This document shows, one piece after another, positions 43,778 to 55,056 of a DNA stretch of 64,000 bases (position 1 is its first letter; every line of letters begins with the position of its first letter). The stretch is from NCBI GenBank assembly GCA_963971285.1, contig OZ020244.1:806001-870000 (forward strand). The letters are read 5' to 3'. The notes below the pieces were generated by a model. That model saw only the letters and a list, made by a program, of their open reading frames with translations. It ran no database searches and was not told the DNA's origin. The position numbers were made by a program, and so were the translations under genes. Origin of the DNA: Astropecten irregularis (lineage: Eukaryota > Echinodermata > Asteroidea > Paxillosida > Astropectinidae).

Positions 43778-43885
43778 GTGGGTCGCTGGTTCAAATTCCG
43801 CTCCAGCCAATTTTCTATTGTTCACTTTTCAAAGACTTGAAATTAATCCAGTCAGTTTCCCTGTGGTTATTTGGTGATAACATTT
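43778..43885 (+). mobile_element. 3' fragment of the same SINE family as 22904-23318
   Basis: GGTTCAAATTCCGCTCCAGC, then CAATTTTCTATTGTTCACTT, then CAGTCAGTTTCCCTGTGGTT parallels the T-arm and tail of the SINE at 23221-23318. The 5' tRNA-like half is missing. Confidence 0.7.
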
Positions 43886-44182
43886 ATATTTGTTGTTGAT
43901 TTAATTATATAAGTTTTTAATTGTTTACCTTTATCATTCTCAATTTCTTTTATTGTATTAGGTGATCTTGTCAAGGCATTCTACCAATGAGATGTCACCC
44001 ATTCCAGTGATGTTGCCTGTCCAGTACTAGAAGGAGTCATCATAAAGTAAATTGATTTATTGTTAATAGTTTTACTTTTGTGTAATTAAGAATCCATTTG
44101 TCTGTGATTATTTATGCCAGATGTTAATGTAGGTGGGAAATCTCAGCAGGATTACTCATGAAAACTTGCAGCTATCAGGCTC

Positions 44183-44507
44183 CTCTGGTGGGATTTGAAC
44201 CAGAGACCAACCAAATACCTGTGAGAGAAAAACCCAAAGCAAAAAATTAACTTCTGTGACCAAGAATATGTAGCATTGCTGAAGGACAAAAACGTTGTCA
44301 TGAGTTTGACATAAGGATCTCAACATAGTTCCTCTGGTGGGATTTGAACCAGGAACTTTAGGTTAATGCTCAGATTATCTGAGAAATCTATCTGATAAAG
44401 TAAAGAACCCAATCCACATTGGTGCCCCTGGTGGGATTTGAACCAGGGACCCTGTTTATGCTCATAGGTAAGAGCCTAGGCGGTGCCCCTGGTGGGATTT
44501 GAACCAG
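44183..44507 (-). repeat. four tRNA T-arm-like motifs on the minus strand
   Basis: CTGGTGGGATTTGAACCAG-type sequences occur at 44183-44205, 44332-44353, 44424-44449 and 44484-44507. On the minus strand each reads CTGGTTCAAATCCCACCAG, a perfect T stem-loop. Copies 3 and 4 are followed by the acceptor-like GGGGCACC. Matching 5' acceptor and anticodon arms are not found, so these are tRNA-derived repeats, not tRNA genes. Confidence 0.65.
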
Positions 44508-45688
44508 ACACCCCTCAAATGAAGAACTACGAAATATCTTATTACCTACATGACCGAGTAGGCTTTGGTTTACCTCCATACATTAACATCTAGTTTTGTT
44601 TACTTCATATTTGTGTAATTGTATCAAACATTGTAACTTATACTGAAGAAACACTCAATGCTATGACAGCTGAATATTTGTTAAAATCACTGCTGAACAA
44701 TTTGGCTTTTGGAATTTTTTTTTCTGTAATAATATCTGAAATAGTCAAATTCTTGCCTGAGATGGATCTTTTCTTGGGTAAGATGGTCATGATATGAAGA
44801 GAAAGATACTTTGTAGACTCAATCTTTCCTGGTCCAAAACTATGTATGCATACAAACAAATACCATAACTCTCTACTGAATCTTACAAATGCAGTGTAAA
44901 GTGGTCATGTGCATTGTGTGTTTCTGACAGCTAGGGTTTATGTTGGGATGGGATGGATTCATGATTTTTTTTACCAGTTTTTTCGCGCTCAAATTATAAC
45001 CCTGCCTTGGTCTGCTGGTGGCAAATCAATTTCAATTCTTTATTACATGTATGTTTCACACCTTGTGGCCCAGTTACAAAAAACATTTCCCCTGGTTGGG
45101 GATGTCTAAAAATGTTTAATATTTTTGCTTGTTACTTTGTATTTTTGCTCATCTTAGCGCATTTTCCCCTGGGTGGGACATTTTTTTTCACAATGATCAG
45201 GCTTTTCCTCTAAAACATTCTCAGCGTGGCATTTATGATTCCCATATTCTGCCTTCAAATTATTTCACGCTTTTGTGCCATCAATTTGTCATATGCTTCA
45301 CGTTCCTCTTTTCCTTCACAAATGAATCCATCCCTTCTCATTGTAAAATATTCAAACTTGCATGTGGTTCAGGATTGGTACTCCACGTTGGTATCACCGT
45401 TTAGAAATGTAGAAAAAATCAATTATCTTGACTTTCTGTCATGAAATTCTGTCGGAGCTATTTTGGAAGACATTTCTATCATTTTATCTCCAGTTCTAAA
45501 GCATCAGTCTTAGTCATTTTGGAATTGTTTTGAAATGGCAGCATCAAAATAGAAACCATTTTCCTCTTCATTAGCATAATACATGTAATTAGACAGTATT
45601 GAGATAGTGCACTTCACTCATAATCCTTTCTGCATATTTTTGCATACATTTCTCATCCTCTGCACAATCTCAGACTCTTACCAATATT

Positions 45689-45715
45689 GTATCCCTGGGT
45701 GGGACTTGAAACAAA
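45689..45715 (-). other. T-arm-like remnant inside the palindrome arm
   Basis: CCCTGGGTGGGACTTGAAAC resembles the minus-strand T-arm motifs at 44183-44507 with a few changes. It is mirrored in the right arm at about 62958-62985. Confidence 0.3.
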
Positions 45716-46324
45716 CCTTTTGATGGCCAAATTCCATCTCCATTCATGCCATTATGTTAAAATGTGATTCACAATCCTGAACCATATCTTTGCTGAAGAA
45801 TCTTACATTCTTTTTACATGTTTTAGGGAACACTCATTTGAAGTGACATGGTTGTAGTTGTACATGTCTGATGTCAAAAATGTGGGTTAACAAAAGTTTC
45901 AAATTCATCTAAATTCTTCTTAAATTCTGGCATTTGTGTCATTTTGGGGTTGAGGTACACATGTACAACAGTATTTTTCCATTTTTATTCAATTTGGGGT
46001 TTGCATTTTTCTTTTCTTCATTCTTGTCTTCTTGCTTTTTTTGGGGGGATGATATTTTTTTCTCTCAAAATTGATTTCCAGACTAACTCCATCATTTCAA
46101 GTGAATGCACTCTAAAATTGAATTAATTGCCTTAATTAATTTATTGCCTTTTTCTTAAGAATGTTTTCTATATGTAGGTGTGTGAGTTTCTCCAACAGAC
46201 AGATTGATCATGCGCTGCTATGAAACAAAAACAAGCTAAATATGTATGTACACATACAAGAAAATGCATGAAAATTCTTGCAGAAGCACTGAAAAAGGCA
46301 TGTACTTGCATGTGACACACAAAT

Positions 46325-46680
46325 ATTGGCCAAATGCCTTGAAATTGGTGTCTTAAACTTCTTCAAAACATCATGACAAAATTGATTCATGCAAAGAAAT
46401 CTAATGTTCTCTTTAAAACGAGAGATGCCAATTTTGTTTTTTTTCAAAATTGTATAAACTTTTCTTCCCATGTACATTGTCACATACATGTAATTATCTT
46501 TCAATTCAAAACTTTTTCAAAACATCATAACAACATTGATTTGTAAAAACAAATCTCAAATTTTCTCTGCAAAACTAGAGAAGCAAAAAGCAACTTTTTT
46601 TTATTTTGACTGATTTGACAGCACAAAATGTTTCAAAATTTTCTACAAATTTCCTTCCAACGTAGATTGTCACATATTAA
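46325..46680. repeat. two diverged direct copies (~175 bp) inside the arm
   Basis: The word order CAAAACTA/CGAGAGA..GCA..., CAAAATTGTATAAACTTT or TTTCTACAAATTT, CTTCC, then GTACATTGTCACAT or GTAGATTGTCACAT appears twice (about 46345-46500 and 46520-46680). It is mirrored in the right arm at about 61955-62290. Non-coding. Confidence 0.5.
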
Positions 46681-46828
46681 GGAGCTGATTTAAATTCTGT
46701 TTGTTGGAGTAATTCTCACATTGTTATTTAAATTTGTTATAATCTGTTGTTAAAGTGTTTAAATCCTGTACAGATCAAATACACATAGGAAAGAAGCTCA
46801 GACGAGCAAAACGCAAGTGCCGGTTGGT

Positions 46829-46842
46829 GCGCCCTCTGCTGT
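46829..46842 (-). promoter_or_regulatory. CTCF-like motif, left arm outer
   Basis: On the minus strand ACAGCAGAGGGCGC fits the CTCF core CCASYAGRKGGCRS at 13 of 14 positions. It lies at the terminus of the nested element. Binding is not shown by sequence alone. Confidence 0.4.
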
Positions 46843-49408
46843 CTAGGATGTGGAGCAACTTTAATGACCCAGGTGCATTGGTTGATATGCGTCAGCTTGA
46901 GTGAAACCTGTCTTCAGTGTTGCTGGTATTCTACTCTGTAAGTGTTCTGCCTCACATGATTTGACAAGCTCATACCCAAATTCTGCATGCGGCTAAAACT
47001 AGAAGAAAGGAATTGATTGTTGTACACTAAGATGCTGATAGCGCTTGTATGATTGGTGCGAAGGACAGAGGACCCTTTTTTTCGCACAGTTTTTTTCGCA
47101 CTGATACTTTTGTTATCCTAAGTTGGTACCCTTCATCTTACTGTTCCTGTGTAACCAGGTCTCTTTTTAGGCCGGTCATGATGACCAACCCTTTTGCATA
47201 GGACATCTGCTTCTGATCTGAGGGGGCTCTTGACCTGATAGATGATGGTGACCTCTACTCAGTTGTTGATGTGATGATTAGAGAAACAGTTTTTTGGCAT
47301 TGCTGGCTTACTTCTTTACAGTTATCAGGTTTTGACCATTGGTTTCACTTGTGTAGTAGAAAGTAAGGTTGTGTAGGAAGGCAAGAGGGACCACATAAAA
47401 ATTTAGCAAGCTGTGGTGCTATGATAAAATAATACCATAATTTTCTTCAGTGCAGACACATTTAATATCATAACCATAGGACAGAAATAAATAAGGCTGA
47501 AATAACCAATATATAACCACAGCAAGTTATCTTCATATTAACTTAACTCTAAAAATACTGACAAAATCGGTACAATAATTGAGATTGAAAACATACAACA
47601 ACTAAAATAGAATTATCAAAGAATAATCATAATAATGAAATAATTAGGAATAAACCAATATAGGGACATTTCCAGAAAAAATTTGCCTTAATATACAAAA
47701 TCACACAGATGATGGATAATGTTGCAACAAAAACAAATAATTATAAAAATCAAACTGAAGGAGTGATACATTAACTTCAACCTAAATATTACTTGTGTAT
47801 TGAGATTTTAATGATAATTTGATTCTTATAAGACTGGTGGAACACAAGAATCTTTTCACCCTTAAAACCAAAAATAAGAATCACTGAACAATTTCCAGTA
47901 ATGACATGTAAATAATATTTAATGACATGCATCAAGGCTTTATATATTCAGTGGTCCTCTCAACATTTTGACTAGTGTGCACTTTTTTATATCAGAATAT
48001 TTATCAAGTTTATTTACACAGATCTATAATAAATAAGAAAATCACTATAAAAATACAAAAATAGAATGTCCTTGTAATCTAGACTTTGATAGAGAAGGCA
48101 ATAGGTTTAGGAGTCCTAAACCTATGACATAAACCATCTATTACATTAGAAGTCAATTCACTTATTTATTCCCACATAGGAAAACAAATTGACAAAGTCA
48201 GTCAAATTAATGAGATTAAAAACAATCAAGAACTAAATGAAAACATATTAAAAAAAAACTCAGATCCCTGTTCAATTCAATTACGGTTTATTAAGAATAC
48301 GAAATAAAACGTCCGAAGACTAAAAATATTAGGTTTACAATTACAAATCAACATTTCTACATGTAGTTAAAAACTGTTTAGTTAAAATATAAATAAACTT
48401 AGACACAAACAGATTGAACAATAAACATGAATTTAACAATTGGAATTAAACCAATATGGGGTATTTTCAGAAGCCCTAATAGGCTTGTATAAAAACCATT
48501 GCCAAAAACATAGCCTAGGATCTATATTGCAATAGAAACAAATAATAACTAAACATTTTAAGTGTTCATCCCGTGGATGAACACAAAGCTGTTCCGATTT
48601 GTCTTAAGTTGCTTATTTGGCTGATAACAGAGTGATTGTCATGTTATTAACTAAAAATCTGATGATGTCATGATGACTTCATCATTAAAGAGATAGATTA
48701 TAAATAACATAGAGATCATACCCACCAAGTTTCAAGGCATTTAGGGATAAAATAAGAATTGTTTTTTTGATGACGTCAATGGTGATGTCATAATAATTTT
48801 CCTGGCAGCATGCATATCTACAGCAATCTGTAGCAATGCTATTGCCAAAAGAATAAATTGCTAAGAAAATTAACTAATTAAAAATTCAAATGACTGTCAC
48901 ATGCGTAATGAATTACCAAATAAAACTAAATCAGTTTCCACTGCAGATTTACCTGATAAGCATTCATATAATTTAATTTTCAAGCTCTTCAAATAAAGCT
49001 AAGAATAAGAAGAAGATGCAACACAAATGACAACATAAATGTTAAGTTAGACGGGGGATAATTAATAATGAAAAATAATAATAACAATAAAAATCCCAAG
49101 CTTTTTAAAACCCGTTCCAACCTGGAACGTATCGGAACAGCAAATAAACATTTCAGCACTAGGATAGTTAAGCGTTAAATTAAGGTATTAAGTGATTAGG
49201 GTAGATAATATTAATAGGGTAGCATTCTTCTGTTACACAAGTGAAACCAAGAAATCCATGAGGACATGATTGTTTCATTGAAGCTCATAAAAGTACATAA
49301 TTTTAGGGGGTAATTTTTGTTTCAGAATACATAAACTACAAAACTTGGGAGCAAAAAAGTTAATCCAAAATTTGAAGTAAGCTGCATGTTGAAATGTTGT
49401 TTCTCTGG

Positions 49409-49720
49409 TCAGCACATCATCATCTGGGTTGAAGTTGTTGTCATTTTGAAGGTCAAGGACTCAATTAGTGATGGAGTAGAAGTGTCCAATGAATCGGTCT
49501 TTATTTTTCCTTTTTTTACCCCAAAGTTCAGCATCAAAATGTCTCCTAAGAACATATAGCGGCTTGGTTGCCCGAACAGGGGGTGAAGTCTGAAGTACAC
49601 CCATGCAGGTCTATTAAGATTTAAGTGTACAACAATGAATCCTTTCTGAGCTTTGTTCAGGCCTTTGCTAGTCTTTTCAATGCGTGGCATTTGCATGCCA
49701 ACATTAGCGCGCATAAGCAA
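49409..49720 (-). other. arm-conserved small ORF, 103 codons (left copy)
   Basis: This ORF and the mirrored 58832-59143 encode 103-residue products differing at only four positions, with the same start and stop. Motif-like segments are KGFIVVHLNLNRPAWVYFR and PSRYMFLGDILMLNFGVKKG. I recognise no family. The equivalent part of the opposite TIR of the same nested element is not open, so this may be chance preservation in a young duplication. Confidence 0.25.
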
Positions 49721-49850
49721 TGAGCTTGTTGAAATGTGTGTTGCAGATCACTTGTAGAGCAGAATACTAGTAAGACTAAGTCAGGTTTCAACTCAAGAGG
49801 GCGCTTTATCAGCCGATGTACTTGGGTCATTAAGTTGCTTCACATTCTAG

Positions 49851-49864
49851 ACAGCAGAGGGCGC
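49851..49864 (+). promoter_or_regulatory. CTCF-like motif, left arm inner
   Basis: ACAGCAGAGGGCGC, facing opposite to the copy at 46829, at the other end of the nested element. Another AGAGGGCGC lies 55 bp away (about 49796). Confidence 0.4.
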
Positions 49865-50316
49865 ACCAGCCGGCACTTGCAATTAGAAAAAAAAAATAAT
49901 AAAAAATTCAAATGACACAACAGATAGTGATCTCCTCTTGCATTTTTATTTGTCAATGACTGAACTACCCCCTCTATACAAAATGTACGTGTGGTTAACC
50001 AAGAGTACACTTAACTGGTTTTAAAGGGACTGCATTGCAAACAGAATCTCTGAAAATGGACAACAGTAAGAGGGCGCCATTTCAGCAAACTTTCATCCAG
50101 CATCAACAGCGCCCTCTCACTATGGACCATATTTCAAAGATGCTTATTGAAACAGTTCCAACAATACAAGCCTCTTGGCAATTTCCATGTGACCTCTATA
50201 CACATTAACTTGACACTGCACAGAGGTCATATGTAAATAACCTAAAGGTTGTATGACTGGGACACATTTCAACTTGCAATGCAGACCCTTTGCAAAGATG
50301 CCATTTCTAACCTAAC

Positions 50317-50595
50317 CTATGACCTTATTTTTCTTATTACAGCGCAACTAATGCAACAGAAATATGCGATGGGCGGCAAGTTTATAGGTTCGTTTGAATG
50401 AGAGAACTTGCAAAATAGCAGGACAGATGCAAAGAATATTGACTTTTGAATGTTGACGTGCATATTTAAGTTTCTTTCTTTCCTTTTTGTATTTGCAGGA
50501 ATGTGCTTTTGGATGCAACATGATGATTCTAATGTGGATGAAGTCAAGCAATACGCAATACTGATGTTGGAGCGCAGAAAATTTGGAAAGGTCAA
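50317..50595 (-). other. arm-conserved small ORF, 92 codons (left copy)
   Basis: The mirrored 57995-58234 encodes the last 79 residues with few changes, including SIFFASVLLFCKFSHSNEPI. The stretch around FFASVLLFC is hydrophobic. No family is recognised. The start codon differs between copies, which weakens a coding interpretation. Confidence 0.2.
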
Positions 50596-51438
50596 AGAAT
50601 AATGTACGGCACCCTTGAAACCAGTAGTAACCTGCTACCTTAAGTGAGTCAGATTCTAATTAACACTTCAGAATTTGGTTTTCTTTTATGCTGAACCACA
50701 ATGAAAAAAGGTGAATTAAAATTGAAAAATGTACGCGAAAATAGAAAATGTTACAAATTTTTTTAGGATAGTTTTCACTCTTGCAATGTGTAAAATTCAG
50801 GTAAAAAAATTGGTTTGAAGTGGATTTGAAAAACAAACAGTTGAAACCAAAGAAATTTCAGATGAGAGTTGTTTACTATTTTTTTTAAAATCATTGGCAC
50901 TATGCATGCACATTGTACACATTAAAACCAGAAATGAAAAAATTCAAAGAAAGGTTGCCAATTTTAGCACAGGTAATATACGCGGAAATAACTTTTACAT
51001 TTTTTTTGATAATTTTTGGCTCTGCAATTTGTAAAATTTCTGGTAAAAGAATTTTTTTGAAATGAATTTGAAAAACAAAAGTTGAGGATATCAAAGAAAT
51101 TTCAGATGAGAGTTGTTAACTATTTTTAAAAGAATGTTGGCGCTACGCATGCACTTCATATGAATTCAAACCAGAAATGATAAAATGCCCAGAAAGGTTG
51201 ACAATTTTAGCACGGGTAATACTGTATATGAATTCGGTAAAAAAAAAATCTTGGTGCTGCACATTATGCAAATTAAAACCAGAAATGACAAAAATGCCAA
51301 AGGATTATCAGTTTTAGAGCAGATTATTTGAATTTGCTAACTGACTCAGTTAAAGGTAACTAGGTTACATGTACCTATGGTTAACCACTTAAAGTATGGC
51401 GACAATTTGCCAGCTGATAACGTAACTCATGTTAAGCG

Positions 51439-51807
51439 TTGAGTGATTTTAAAAAAAAATCCAAAATGTTTCCGAAATATCCTTATTTGGTGAAAATTAC
51501 TTTAGCATGCAGCTTAATACTTGCTGGACAATTTTGTGCTTTTTTGACACAATTCCATCTCAGAATCAACTGTCTTATTTTTGACTTTGTTCAATTTTTG
51601 ATTTTTGGAGATGTACAATCTCGGCCTTCATTAACAAAAACTGATTTTGTTCAGTACATGGAACCTACAATGGGCCATTTATTCAGAGAAATATCAAGTG
51701 GTTTTTATGAAGCATTTTTGTTTGTAATTCCAGAAATCTTTCAAGAAAATGCATTTCACTTTAATATTCATTTTTGTGACAGCTTAAATCATTACTTGAA
51801 AAGATAG
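51439..51807 (+). other. arm-conserved small ORF, 122 codons (left copy)
   Basis: The mirrored 56993-57256 (minus) keeps 87 of these codons with about four amino-acid changes, then differs upstream by a shift in the A-run. The composition is hydrophobic and aromatic-rich (LRINCLIFDFVQFLIFGDVQ). It runs toward the palindrome centre, opposite to the other paired frames. No known domain. Confidence 0.2.
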
Positions 51808-52225
51808 GTAACAAGGTCAAGGATATCAACTGGCAAATTACCAACCATTCACATCGTTTCAATGCAATGCCAAAAAAGACTGGAATCTGGTCAATAACGC
51901 GCAATTCTAATATTTCATTTGTGCTCAATTTGTAAGCTTTGCTTAATGCATAGGAAGTGATCTTAAAATTGTCATTTTTGCTCTCAGATTGAAACAGATT
52001 TGCATAAAATCAACAAAGTCCTGCTTTCATTTTATATTCGCCAGTGAAAACTAAGTATTTCAGGTCCATTTTGTTTGGTAGTGACAAGAATTTTCATAAT
52101 TTCAATCAATATTAAAAAAAGCTCATTTGAAAAGAAAATTTGGCCAAAAATTCTTTGCCGCAGCTATTTGAAAGTACACATGACCAGATACCAGAGTTTT
52201 TTGGTTCAAATAAAGCACACAACAA

Positions 52226-52246
52226 ATGAGTGCACCAGGCACTCAT
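52226..52246. other. stem-loop in the left arm
   Basis: ATGAGTGC-ACCAG-GCACTCAT: an 8 bp stem with a 5 nt loop, kept unchanged (as its complement) at 56549-56569. It lies just beyond the end of the 49-codon frame and before a CTTTATTTG word, so it may mark a transcript 3' end. Confidence 0.4.
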
Positions 52247-52254
52247 ATCTTTAA

Positions 52255-52404
52255 TCACTTCCATGTACAAAAACTGTTAACAAGTCCATCTAACTGTGAA
52301 ACACGGTTTGCAAAATTCAGTCCTTGAAGTTGCATCTTGGCATCGTTAAGTTTCTTCCAAGGCAGGAGTCTCTGGTTCAGACGGAGGCAAACATATTTCT
52401 TGAA
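52255..52404 (-). other. arm-conserved 49-codon open frame (left copy)
   Basis: The frame reads KKYVCLRLNQRLLPWKKLND, then AKMQLQGLNFANRVSQLDGL, ending FCTWK-stop. The mirrored 56391-56540 has the same length and stop with two amino-acid changes and one silent change. It is preceded about 230 bp earlier by an acceptor-like TTGTTCAG before GTCTTGAAAGGCTG, so it might be terminal-exon coding sequence. No family is recognised. Confidence 0.25.
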
Positions 52405-53734
52405 TCACGTTCAGTGCTCAACAAATTCAGAATTCAAACAGTGTAATATGCGTCTGCCATGTGGCAAGCCTTATAAGGGAAATTTCTTCTAAATTTAGAC
52501 GTCAAATTGAGATCTTGTAGCTGAAGAAATGTTGGAATATCCAAACAAATGCCGACACTTCACGTCTGATGTCATTAAGGTAGATTTACACAGATGTCAT
52601 CTCTTGCGTCTTCGAAGCCAAACCGTCACAGCCTTTCAAGACCTGAACAAAAACAAAAAAAGAGCAAAATGTGATTTTTCAGAGACCACATAATTATATT
52701 ATGCTGCTTTGAAATTGAAATGAACAATAAGCAGAATGCAAAATCTGGTAATCCTTCACAAATGCTGAGATTGAAATACTAGGCACTCCTTTCTTTTTAT
52801 TCCTTAAAACCTGGTACATGTAGTTCTCATGTTTTTAAAGAGTGGAAGAGTTCCACGGATGACAATCATCACTTTGTTAGTGACAGGCAAAGTCAGGAGT
52901 TTTAAGTCTAAAAGGTAATATCATACTTTGGTTTTTGTCCAAGAAATACAGATTCATGGGCAAAAATATCGAGGAAAATACAGTAACAGTCATCTGTGAA
53001 AATGTCAGTCCCATACGGTGCCAACTTTAAAAAAAAAAACAGTGAAAAACGGCAACAGTGTTTCTGAAGTCTTTTCTCTGTTTTTTATCTTTAAAAGATG
53101 AAAAATCATTATGGTCAATAGTTTTACTCTTTTCTGGAAAAATACAGCATTTCAGGCAAAAATATTTGAACGGTATGTTTCTACAATCACCATCTTTATA
53201 CCCTGTAAGTTAGGTAAATCTGTGAAGATTTCTTTTTGGTATGCTACCAAAGTATGATACTACCTTTAAAAGATGAAAGGTTTCAAAATATTTTGTAACA
53301 TTTTAAAATAATTGTTTGAGTAAGTATATACATGTACAGAGATTGGTGGTTTCTGCAACTTGTAGGAACCAAAACTTAGTGGTTAATTTATGAAAGTCTT
53401 TCCCTTTACAGACTGTTTCAAATGTTGTATGTGATTTTTGGCAGGTACAGTATGGCAGTTGGACATTTTAGAAGTTTTCAGACAATAAAGAATATCCTAT
53501 TGAAAAATGACCGGAGACTACGACTTAAATTTTGTGACTTCTTTGTTATAATTGTGGCTCATGTTTTGTTTTATAAGGAGTTTGATTACATTTATCGTAA
53601 CGTTATTAACATTATAATGTTATATTGCGTATGGTTGAATATATATTAGGCTTAAAAAACGGCATGGTACCACACCCTAAAATCAAACAACTTTATTTGC
53701 GGCTCTCGGAAATAATGATTTTTAGTAATAAAAC

Positions 53735-53947
53735 CTACCATTTTTGGACTTGACAGTTTCTTAAAAGACAACCCAAGCCAAGAGCCTTCTCAATTTTACG
53801 GGAACCTTCCATTTGAACGGATTTTTGAGAAACATGGATGAAGAAATTGTAGTGATTTCTCTTGTGGTGCCGACATGATGTTACCTGGACGAAACGCAGG
53901 CGTGAAATGCCGCGTCTTCGGTCCCACGTGATATAAAAACCATTCAT
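53735..53947 (-). other. arm-conserved 70-codon frame next to the centre (left copy)
   Basis: The frame starts MNGFYITWDRRRGISRLRFV and ends QVQKW, with a GTAGGT donor-like sequence at its end. The mirrored 54844-55056 keeps length and frame with about eight changes. Together they would be the first exons of a divergently transcribed gene pair reading out from the palindrome centre. An internal CAG|GTAACA could also act as a donor. Function unknown. Confidence 0.3.
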
Positions 53948-54000
53948 AAATCACTACACACAATAAAATAGCGCCCTCTACTTATTGTTTCAGGCAAAAT

Positions 54001-54790
54001 ACAATAAGCCTGGAGCGACGTCACACTGTTGCTAGTCTCTTTTCAAGTCGCTACTTACCAGGCAGGACCTAAAAAGACCGTACTTTACGGTAAATTTCAC
54101 CTCGGTCGGGATAGTAAAGACTTGAAAAAAGACTAGAAATAGATAGTCGGTACCTAGTCTCTTTTCAAGTCTTAACTATATTGGGCATGATGAAATGGAC
54201 CGCAATTAACGGTCTTTTCAGCCGCGCCATAGGTAGTTCGTACTTGAAACAAGACTAGACACCGCCCAAGTGTTCCTTGTCTATTTTCTGTGTCAGACTA
54301 AGCAGAAAATGATTAGCAGGCAATATAAGTCTTATTTTGAAGTATCTCAAACTAGATAGCAACTAAAAAGACCGCAAATTAACGGTCTTTCATGATGCGC
54401 GAGTAGAAAGACAGACTTGAAGAAAGACTAAACAAAGCCTTTGTTTTGATGAAGGCATTAACTGGAGTAAAGAGGGCGCTATGTAACTCTTGCTAGTCTT
54501 CTTTGAAGTCCGCGCCTACCCTAGAGCAGTTTAAATGACCGTATTCTACGGTATTTCATGTTGCGCGCGTGGAAAGACAGACTTGAAGAAAGACTAAACA
54601 AAGCATTTGTTTAAAGGTGTTAACTGGAGTATAGAGGGCGCTATGTAACTCTTGCTAGTCTTCTTTCAAGTCCGCGATTTCCCTAGAGCGGCTTAAATGA
54701 CCGTAATCTACGGTCTTTTTAGCCGCTCCCTGGTGAGTAGCGACTTGAAACAAGACTAGCAACAGTGTGACGTCGCTCCAGGCGTATTGT
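54001..54790. repeat. palindrome centre: alternating ~18 bp motifs and CCGT/ACGG dyads
   Basis: CTAGTCT-(T/C)-(T/C)TTT-(C/G)AAGTC occurs forward at 54032, 54154, 54493 and 54655 and, as GACTTGAA...GACTA(G), reversed at 54119, 54241 (TACTTGAA), 54414, 54580 and 54742. A decayed forward copy lies at about 54328, so orientation alternates throughout. Between them GACCG(T/C)-N(5-6)-ACGG dyads sit at 54076, 54198, 54370, 54537 and 54699. Two full ~165 bp units (54370-54536 and 54537-54698) are direct repeats. The outermost parts are also arm-homologous. No ORF. Confidence 0.9.
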
Positions 54791-54843
54791 ATTTTGTCTG
54801 AAACAATAAGTAGAGGGCGCTATTTTATTGTGTGTGGTGATTT

Positions 54844-55056
54844 ATGAATGGATTTTATATCACGTGGGACCGAAGACGCGGCATTTCACGCCTGCGTTTC
54901 GTCCAGGTAACATCATGTCGGCACCACAAGAGAAATCACTACAATTTCTTCATCCATATTTTTCAAAAATTCGTTAAAATGGAAGGTTCCCGTCAAAGTG
55001 AGAAGGCTCTTGGTTTGGTTTGTCTTTTAAGAAACTCTCAAGTCCAAAAATGGTAG
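54844..55056 (+). other. arm-conserved 70-codon frame next to the centre (right copy)
   Basis: Partner of 53735-53947, reading away from the centre. It follows a shared TAGAGGGCGCTATTTTATTG block by about 30 bp. The differences cluster in the second half (residues about 39-65). Confidence 0.3.

Larger units (their letters stand above)
46813..49880. mobile_element. nested inverted-repeat element in the left arm (~3.07 kb)
   Basis: The ends GCAAGTGCCGGTTGGTGCGC (46813) and, inverted, GCGCACCAGCCGGCACTTGC (49861-49880) match. Inverted similarity continues inward for several hundred bp in diverged form: AACTT(T)AATGACCCA; GAAACCTG(A/T)CTT; ATTGTTGTACACTTAA/CTAAG; GGTTTCACTTGTGTA near 47345 against its complement near 49240. 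The interior (47460-49200) is AT-rich, with a diverged direct repeat (about 47560-47740 and 48190-48540) and a LINE-like tail CAATTCAATTACGGTTTATT at 48273. It resembles a non-autonomous long-TIR element carried inside the larger palindrome. Confidence 0.7.
44658..54100 (+). repeat. left arm of a giant imperfect palindrome (at least 9.3 kb)
   Basis: This stretch is the reverse complement of about 54690-64000. Paired positions sum to 108791 near the centre (53735/55056), about 108552 at 49409/59143, about 108631 at 46504/62127 and 108668 at 45226/63442. The drift shows small indels. The window end, TTCAGCTGTCATAGCA (64000), pairs with TGCTATGACAGCTGAA at 44658, so the repeat continues at least to the window edge. 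By eye the arms differ by roughly 2-6 percent. No transposase or other long ORF lies in the arm. Confidence 0.93.

Noticed and set aside
44183..44507. Functional tRNA genes
   Set aside because: Only the T arm and part of the 3' acceptor are present; no matching 5' acceptor stem or anticodon arm could be drawn.
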